From Mixophyes australis (Eukaryota > Chordata > Amphibia > Anura > Limnodynastidae), in assembly GCA_036250195.1 (NCBI GenBank), contig JAVHZZ010000011.1, positions 49,622,811 through 49,686,810 of the forward strand: a stretch of DNA of 64,000 nucleotides, in the 5' to 3' direction. Numbering within the stretch: the stretch's first letter is position 1; each line of letters begins with the position of its first letter. A program made the position numbers and the translations under genes. Of the stretch, positions 58,205 through 64,000 are shown one piece after another. A model generated the notes under the pieces. The model worked only from the letters and a program-made list of their open reading frames with translations. It was not told the origin of the DNA and ran no database searches.

Positions 58205-59184
58205 CTAATGTTTGCAGAGCAGATTGAACCTATCACCTCCTCTCTTAGTGGTGCCCACCTGCTCAATCGCTCTGACTTTTAGGCCTCCTAGTTTGCCCTT
58301 CTGACAAAGATTTGCATGTGCAGATAAACTGTGTGCTTTAAAATTCTTCAAAATATTATGGCGATGCTCTTGAAATCGTACCCCCACGGATCTTAACATA
58401 CGCCCCACATATTGGGTACCACATTTACAGTTGGTCAAATAGATGACAAGCACTGATTGGCAATCTAGAACCTTTTCAATCGGGAATCTTTCACCTGAAG
58501 TGAATGAGGAAAATTCTGTACACTTGTGGTCCACAAATCTACATGTAATACATTAGTTTTTCCCACATTTGTAAAAACCATTGGGCCTGGTGCCAAACCA
58601 GCTCTTCATACCCGAATCTATAGAAGGTTTCAATACCATATTGTCACTCTTATAGCAACTCGGAGCTAGTCTCTCTTTAAGATTCCTACATCTTCTAAAA
58701 ACAGTCTTACTGCCTTTCTTAACCAGGGAACCAATCAGCTCATCTAGTTCTAATAAAGCAGAGTTTTTGTTGATAATATGCATAATTTCACCGACATGAC
58801 TGTTAAACTAGGTAATAAAAAAACATTGATCTATCAATATCCTTTTTTTGGGGGGGAACAGAACAAACAAACTATCACGATCCAAAGTCTCTACTTCATT
58901 ATACGCTCTATTCAATAAATGTTCTGGATAGCCTTGTTCCAAAAATGACTTATATAATCTGTCAGAGGGTTTCCTAAAATCATCAATATTAGAACAATTC
59001 CTTTTGATGCGAAGGAATTAACCTTTTGGGATATTAATCCTCCAACATACTTATTGAGGTCCACAAAAAGGTTAAACAAATTCGGTTTAGTGACCGGGGC
59101 AAACTTAAGGCCCTTTTCCAAAAGTTTTAATTCTGACTGTGATAATTTCTTAGAGGTCAAATTGAAGATCCCTTTCCCCATCAA
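58205..59184 (-). pseudogene. Penelope-like ORF with internal deletion of the RT
   Basis: The N-terminal part (59184 down to about 59045) reads FNLTSKKLSQSELKLLEKGL, KFAPVTKPNLFNLFVDLNKY and V. At once a different frame gives INIPKG, a stop, FLRIKRNCSNIDDFRKPSDR and LYKSFLEQGYPEHLLNRAYN, which belongs after the RT. The whole RT (fingers, palm, YxDD) is missing. Then FRRCRNLKERLAPS and the GIY-YIG part YLTNCKCGTQYVGRMLRSVG, then VRFQEHRHNI, follow to about 58205. Stops and frameshifts remain, so it is dead. A hammerhead-like motif lies 3' at 57127-57084. Confidence 0.75.
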
Positions 59185-59249
59185 TGTCGGTGTGTATTTT
59201 ATGATTGATTAAATGAACCTAACTCCTCTCTTAAAAGCCTATGGTAAAT

Positions 59250-60115
59250 CACTAAATCACAATAGGGCTGTTACACTCACTAGTGGATTTCTCAATCACA
59301 TCCAGCTGGACCATCTTCTCAATCTCCTTTCTCCCATCAGCCCACTTGGTTTCAGGAAGGCAGTATGGCTTCTGATATTATGATAGCTACTGGTGGATTG
59401 ACATGTTCAATTAAAGTAGTACACCCAGCAATGAGAGGGAAGACATCCCTGTTCTGGAATATCATTTCCTCAGTCTGTTGTTGCTGTCTATTAGTTAAAG
59501 CTGGCTATATGGGAACTTCAGACTTTTCAATTACAGTACTGGGGTCATGAGTTTGATTCCCGACCATGGCCTTATCTGTGTGGAGTTTGTATGTTCTCTC
59601 AGTGTTTGCGTGGCCTTCCACTGGGTGTTCCAATTTCCTCCCACATCCCAAAAACATACTAGTAGGTTAATTGACTGCTATTAAATTTACCTTGGTAACA
59701 ACTGGCACATGTCCTTCATCAACTTGGACATAAATGGGGTGGTCTATGAGAATTTCCTTGGGAATTCCCAAACACGTAAACATCAATACAAGCTCCTTGG
59801 CTATGGTACTGAACTTTGTTTCCATAGGGATATTGCATCACATAGTCAAGCACCACTAGTATATATTGGTGCCCACTAGTTGATTTCTCCAGTGGCCCCA
59901 CAAGGTACATAACTATACATTCAAAAGGGACTTCTACTATTGTTATTGGTATGAGAGGTGCCCTATACATGGGTTTGGGACAGGTTCTCTGACAAATGGG
60001 ACATGATGGCAATATCTTTTCACAGCTATATGCACACTAGGCCAGTAAAACCTGAGGAGAGCTCGTTCCCGTGTTTTATCTTCCCCCAGGTGTCCTATCC
60101 AGACATGTGTATGTT
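59250..60115 (-). mobile_element. Second Gmr1-like gypsy fragment, IN before RT, split by a SINE
   Basis: From high to low: an integrase zinc-binding part GHLGEDKTRERALLRFYWPS and VHIAVKRYC (about 60100-60010). The start of the DDE core reads CPICQRTCPKPMYRAPL, PFECIVMYLVGPLEKSTSGH and QYILVVLDY (to about 59800), where the first catalytic Asp of the usual M-D-L-V-G-P is Tyr. After a plus-strand SINE (59533-59696) comes the pre-RT linker RQQQQTEEMIFQNRDVFPLI, AGCTTLIEHV and EIEKMVQLDVIEKSTSE (about 59490-59265). The integrase middle is missing. The sequence is related to the element at 430-3860. Confidence 0.7.
59533..59696 (+). mobile_element. tRNA-type SINE, 5'-truncated
   Basis: It begins within a B-box-like GGGGTCATGAGTTTGATTCC, then CTTATCTGTGTGGAGTTTGT and ATGTTCTCTCAGTGTTTGCG, TTTCCTCCCACATCCCAAAA and ACATACTAGTAGGTTAATTG. 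This body is one I know from fish and frog repeats. It sits inside the Gmr1-like fragment. Confidence 0.65.
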
Positions 60116-60139
60116 ATGCTTTTAACACAAGGGGAACCT

Positions 60140-60420
60140 GCACTGTCACACTGCAAAAATTGATCAGGAATGGTCTGAGTAACATGACAAAGAATTCAAG
60201 GTGTTGACTTGACCTCCAAATTCCCCATATCTCAATCCGATCGAGCATGTGTTGGATGTGCTGGAAAAACCATGCCTGCTAACTTCTTGGTGCCAGATTC
60301 CACAGGAATCCTTCAGAGGTCTTGTAGGGTCTACACCTCGATGGGTAAAAGCTGCTCTGGTGGCACGAGGGGAACTTACACAATATTAGGATGATCGGTG
60401 TATAGCCACACTAGAACTGC
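60140..60420 (+). mobile_element. Tc1/mariner-type transposase 3' end
   Basis: Positions 60225-60386 encode 54 in-frame codons before TAG: PYLNPIEHVLDVLEK, CLLTSWCQIPQESFRGLV and PRWVKAALVARGELTQY. P-x-L-N-P-I-E-H carries the last catalytic acidic residue of the DDE triad. The RNA-binding N-terminal half and D1 and D2 are missing. GATCGGTGTA after the stop resembles the sequence before the terminal inverted repeat. Confidence 0.75.
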
Positions 60421-60575
60421 GTCCACCAGTTTCCAGCATCAAATATGTAATAAATTTTGCAGATCTGTATACGAGGAGCTAACAGTAAGCTCTGGCCAGG
60501 TGATGGGAACACTTTTTATACTGAGTTGATGTAGGACCAAGAGGCAGGGATTTTTGTAACTAAGTTTTACACACA

Positions 60576-60646
60576 TGGCACAGTGTTTAATATTGCTGTC
60601 TCACAGCATTGGGGTAATGGGTTAAATTCCAACCAGGGCCCTGACT
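60576..60646 (+). mobile_element. SINE head (tRNA-like A and B boxes)
   Basis: TGGCACAGTGTTTAATATTG is A-box-like and GGGTTAAATTCC is B-box-like, followed by AACCAGGGCCCTGAC. It overlaps in sequence with the SINE at 59533 and supplies the head that copy lacks. It cannot fold as a tRNA, so it is not a tRNA gene. Confidence 0.6.
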
Positions 60647-60829
60647 AGGTTCAAGGAGAACCAGAATACTAATTGAGCAGTTTGGATACTTCCTCTGGAA
60701 CTCTTTAAACTAGCAGAGGGGGGCAGTAAACTAAATAGGAATAAAACAATCTGCTCCCCCAACCAAGAGGTATTGTTCCTACAGGCTAATGGAATATGAA
60801 GCATATCCACAGAAACAGAAGACAATGCA

Positions 60830-62262
60830 GATCAAAACTAAATAAACATAGGCAGAGAGATTAACATAGCTAGGGATAGGAGAGGCACAAACAAAATTCT
60901 TAGAGCTATGTGTGCAAATGCTAGGAGTTTAGAAAATATAATCCCAGAACTAATTGTGATAATGACAAGGGATGATCTGGATATTGTGGTTATTACAGAG
61001 TCATTACAGAGTCATGGGGCAATGAAAACAATGGAACATAGCTATGCTTAAATATACTTTATTTAGGACATACAGAGTGGGAGGAATCAGAGGAGGGGTA
61101 GCAATGTATGTGGAAAAAAAGCATAAATACTACTTTAATATGAGGTATTAAAGAAAAAATTGAGGCTCTTTGGGTGACCATAGAAAGGGGTGAGAAGGTT
61201 ATTCTTCATACTGGGGTGCTATATAGGTCACCATGTCAGAAAGAGGAACTGGACAGAAACCTATTGCAGGACATCACTCAAATGGCATTAAAAGGAGAGG
61301 TAATAATCATGGGAGAATTTAATCTACCTGAAGTGAACTAGGAGGGGTCTATTGCAAGTTCCACTAGAAGTAGGGACATTTTGAATTCCTTGAATGGAGC
61401 ATCCCTCAAGCACTTGTTGAGGGAGACCATTCAAAAAGGCGCAATATTAGACTTAATATTTACAAGTGGTGACAGAATATCTGGAAAAAAGGTGGGTCAG
61501 AACCTAGGATCCGGTGACCATCAAGCAGTAAGGTTTAGTATAAAGACAAGACTGACTTTTACAACACAAAAACAAAGGTGTTAGATTTTCAGAAGGCTGA
61601 CTTTGTAGAGATGGGAAAACGTGTAAGTGATTCTTTGGCAGAGTGGTTAAACTTGAAAGGCGTGCAGGAGAGGTGGGAACAATTAAAAAGTACAATTCTA
61701 AAAGCAACAGACTTTTGTATCAAAAGGTTAGAAAAAGCACAAGGAAAGGGAAGCCAGAGTAGTTTGCAAAAGAAGTAGCAAGCATTGTGAAAGCAAAAAA
61801 AAGATGGTATATAGGAAACAAAAGCAGACTCAGAATAATGAAGACAAAGAGGTGTATCTTGTTAGACAGAAGAAGACTAAGAAGTTAATCAAATGTGCAA
61901 ATGCACAAGCTGAAAAGAAAATGGTAAAGAGGGCAAAACATTCTTTAGGTATATAAGTGAAAAGAGAAAAACGAATGATATGACTAAAGGCAGAGAGTGA
62001 CAGTCTTGTTGAGGGAGATAAAATAATAGCAGATCATCTTAATAATTCATTTTTCTCATTATTTACTACAGAAAGAGTTAAGTTGCAAGTATATTCATAA
62101 AATTGAGGTAGACTAAGTACATGTACAAAGGAAAAGGACCTAACAGAACTTCCAAAACTGAAAAATGGATAAATCAATGGGGCCAGATGGGATACATCCA
62201 AGGATACTAAAAGAGCTTAAAAGGGGCTATGGTAACACCATTAATAGAATTATTCAACCAGT
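60830..62262 (+). pseudogene. CR1-like LINE, endonuclease to start of RT, multiply broken
   Basis: Recognisable pieces in order are NARSLENIIPELIVIM and LDIVVITESL, then VLYRSPCQKEELDRNLLQDI and GEVIIMGEFNLPEVN. GASLKHLLRETIQKGAILDL, IFTSGDRISG, QNLGSGDHQAVRFSI and DKSMGPDGIHPRILKELK (near 62165-62220) follow. These match endonuclease motifs and the RT entry of CR1-clade LINEs. Numerous stops and frameshifts occur. The sequence switches to an L2-like RT leader at about 62262. Confidence 0.7.
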
Positions 62263-62610
62263 CACTAGCTAAACATCAATGGAGGAAATCTCAATCCATT
62301 GCTGACTTTATCCACTTTAAATTCAACTTTTCTTCCTACTATTCTGCCCTCTCTATTACCAGACAAACCTATTTCACATTCCTCATCTACTACCTGTCCA
62401 ATGAACCCCAACGCCTCTTTGCTACCATTAATTCTCTACTGTGTCCTTCCCCACCTTCTCCCCCCTTGTCCAGCATCACACTTGACTTTGCCATCTACTT
62501 CAAAAACAAAATTCACTCTATTCAAAATGATATCTGTTCTCGTAAGAATTGCCTTCCCCCACCTGTCCTCTCTAGCACTCACTCTGACACCCTTGGCTTC
62601 TACACTCCTG
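62262..62610 (+). pseudogene. L2-type LINE fragment (between endonuclease and RT)
   Basis: The plus strand encodes HQWRKSQSIADFIHFKFNFS, then SYYSALSITRQTYF, NEPQRLFATINSLL and DFAIYFKNKIHSIQNDI. It corresponds to the [20 protein letters not shown] and [14 protein letters not shown] region of the LINE at 53294-56241. It is fused in frame to the CR1-like relic upstream and cut by the hAT at 62615. Confidence 0.7.
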
Positions 62611-62671
62611 TAACTAGAGATGGGCGGGTCCGGTTCTCCGAGAACCGAACCCACCCGAACTTTGGGTATCC

Positions 62672-62699
62672 GAGTACCGAGCTGAGCAGCTCGGTACTC
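62672..62699. promoter_or_regulatory. Perfect subterminal palindrome of the hAT element
   Basis: GAGTACCGAGCTG, a two-base spacer (AG) and CAGCTCGGTACTC form a 13-bp perfect inverted repeat 57 bp from the element end. The block ATCCGAGTACCGAGC recurs in the hAT relic. A role as a transposase-binding site is inference. Confidence 0.5.
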
Positions 62700-62786
62700 T
62701 CCCGCCCATTCCGAATCCAAATCGAGGCCGAACGTCATTGTGACGTCGTCGAATCTCGGGGCTCGGTTCTCGCGATACTTCAACTT

Positions 62787-62794
62787 TATAAATA
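62787..62794 (+). promoter_or_regulatory. TATA box of the hAT transposase gene
   Basis: TATAAATA is followed by a conserved leader (CGCCTCCACAGCAATCC, then CATTTGACAGAGGG). The same TATA plus leader occurs in the relic near 41890-41915 (minus), which supports a shared promoter. Confidence 0.6.
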
Positions 62795-62961
62795 CACGCC
62801 TCCACAGCAATCCATCGCCATTTGACAGAGGGAGAGAGCAGGGTGTAGTCATAGGCTAATTAGAGCAGGGACAGAGAATACAATATTGTTCTTGCAATTG
62901 CTCTAACCAAAATCGCTAGTGCAGAGAGGAGGATAGAGGTTTATTATTTTTTCTTCATATT

Positions 62962-63775
62962 TGGCACTCCCCAGCGCTTTTGGGGTGTCCCCCATAATTG
63001 TGCATTAATATTTCTGGCTATCAAAAGTCATATCTGTCAGCAGTATCTACTAAATAATTTGTAGCACACCTCAGTGCTTTTGGGGTGTCCTCCCTAATTG
63101 TGCATTAATATTTCTGGCTGTCAAAAGTCATATCTGTCAGCAGTATCTACTAAATAATTTTTAGCACTCCTCAGTGTTTTTGGGGTGTCCTCCCTAATTG
63201 TGCATTAATATTTCTGGCTGTCAAAAGTCATATCTGTCAGCAGTATCTACTAAATAATTTTTAGCACTCCTCAGTGTTTTTGGGGTGTCCTCCCTAATTG
63301 TGCATTAATATTTCTGGCTGTCAAAAGTCATATCTGTCAGCAGTATCTACTAAATAATTTTTAGCACTCCTCAGTGTTTTTGGGGTGTCCTCCCTAATTG
63401 TGCATTAATATTTCTGGCTGTCAAAAGTCATATCTGTCAGCAGTATCTACTAAATAATTTTTAGCACTCCTCAGTGTTTTTGGGGTGTCCTCCCTAATTG
63501 TGCATTAATATTTCTGGCTGTCAAAAGTCATATCTGTCAGCAGTATCTACTAAATAATTTTTAGCACTCCTCAGTGTTTTGGGGGTGTCCTCCCTAATTG
63601 TGCATTAATATTTCTGGCTGTCAAAAGTCATATCTGTCAGCAGTATCTACTAAATAATTTTTAGCACTCCTCAGTGCTTTTGGGGTGTCCTCCCTAATTG
63701 TGCATTAATATTTCTGGCTGTCAAAAGTCATAACTGTCAGCAGAATCTACTAAATAATTTTTAGCACTCCCCAGT
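62962..63775 (+). repeat. 100-bp tandem array, eight units
   Basis: The unit contains GCACTCCTCAGTGTTTTTGG, GGTGTCCTCCCTAATTGTGC, ATTAATATTTCTGGCTGTCA and AAAGTCATATCTGTCAGCAG. Phase-identical positions recur every 100 bp from 63021 to 63721. Internal units are nearly identical, the two outer ones more diverged. It lies between the hAT promoter and the ORF, that is, in the 5' leader. Confidence 0.95.
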
Positions 63776-63789
63776 GGTTTGCGCTCAGA

Positions 63790-64000
63790 ATGGATTCAAA
63801 GCAGTCCACATATGATCTAAATGAGCAACCAGGTTCTGTCACCAGTCCTGATGTTAGTGTTCCCAGTACGTCATCTGGCCAAGGCGATGTCAAACAACAG
63901 AGTGTTTTCAAATTAGTGCAAAAAACAAAAACCAAAAAAAAATTTACTGTATTGAAGCGAAAAAGAAGTGTAACTGAGCAAAAGTTAAGTGACGATAAAA
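63790..64000 (+). CDS. hAT transposase N-terminus (partial, cut by window end)
   Basis: Seventy codons from ATG at 63790: MDSKQSTYDLNEQPGSVTSP, VPSTSSGQGDVKQQ, then a basic segment KLVQKTKTKKKFTVLKRKRS that looks like a nuclear localisation signal. The frame is open to the window edge. The DNA-binding finger and catalytic core lie beyond. Identity as hAT rests on the flanking terminus and promoter shared with the other hAT copies; the visible residues alone would not prove it. Confidence 0.6.
   Translation, partial: MDSKQSTYDLNEQPGSVTSPDVSVPSTSSGQGDVKQQSVFKLVQKTKTKKKFTVLKRKRSVTEQKLSDDK

Larger units (their letters stand above)
62615..64000 (+). mobile_element. 5' part of a hAT transposon, running off the window
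   Basis: It starts TAGAGATGGGCGGGTCCGG, shares its subterminal and promoter blocks with the relic at 41856-42061, and continues through a 100-bp tandem array into an open reading frame. Its right end is not in the window, so the TSD cannot be tested. Confidence 0.75.

Noticed and set aside
60576..60646. A tRNA gene
   Set aside because: It has A- and B-box-like sequence but no acceptor stem or cloverleaf, and it matches a SINE head.

Overview
The window is vertebrate nuclear DNA, AT-rich, with one host gene and dense layers of transposable elements. The best guess is an anuran amphibian. The element mix points that way: Penelope-like elements with hammerhead-like motifs, a Gmr1-like gypsy element, BED-finger hAT transposons, an L2-type LINE with an ATT tail, and GGGCCTGATTCATTAAGG-type MITEs. 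No species-specific marker was seen.

Host gene. Seven consecutive exons of a high-affinity kainate receptor subunit lie on the minus strand (42770 down to 7717). They total 1038 bp (346 codons), and every splice site and reading phase joins. Residue choices around M3 and S2 favour GRIK4 over GRIK5. They encode the C-terminal part of ligand-binding segment S1, M1, the pore loop (genomic Gln at the Q/R site), M3, S2 and M4. The 5' exons lie beyond 42770 and the cytoplasmic-tail exon lies beyond position 1, so promoter and poly(A) site are absent. Introns are about 1.5, 1.6, 1.5, 14.9, 5.0 and 9.7 kb.

Layout. 1-3.9 kb: a LINE-like 3' end, then a decayed Gmr1-like gypsy element on the minus strand with order PR-IN-RT. 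4.9-6.3 kb: LTR-like sequence, a MITE and a Penelope RT scrap. 7.7 kb: exon encoding M4. 9.1-10 kb: two palindromic elements, one with telomere-like repeats in its loop. 10357-17335: a complete 7-kb hAT element with an 8-bp target duplication, a broken transposase and a 48-bp minisatellite of about 33 units. 17.5-18.2 kb: S2 exon and a long hairpin-forming MITE. 21.6-22.8 kb: MITEs and an S2 exon. 23-37 kb: the long intron, with hammerhead-like motifs, a copia gag relic, a Penelope RT fragment, LTR candidates and a MITE. 37-43 kb: four exons and a 45-bp intronic copy of pore-exon sequence. 43-47 kb: a Penelope-like element with a 633-codon RT plus GIY-YIG frame. 47.5-50.7 kb: a decayed gypsy pol. 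52.8-56.3 kb: a broken L2-type LINE. 57-59.2 kb: an internally deleted Penelope element. 59.2-60.4 kb: a second Gmr1-like piece split by a SINE, then a Tc1/mariner tail. 60.8-62.6 kb: CR1-like and L2-like fragments. 62615 to the end: the 5' part of another hAT with TATA box, eight 100-bp repeats and the first 70 codons of its ORF.

No prokaryotic genes, rRNA, functional tRNA or CRISPR array was found. Family calls were made by reading motifs; no database search was run.
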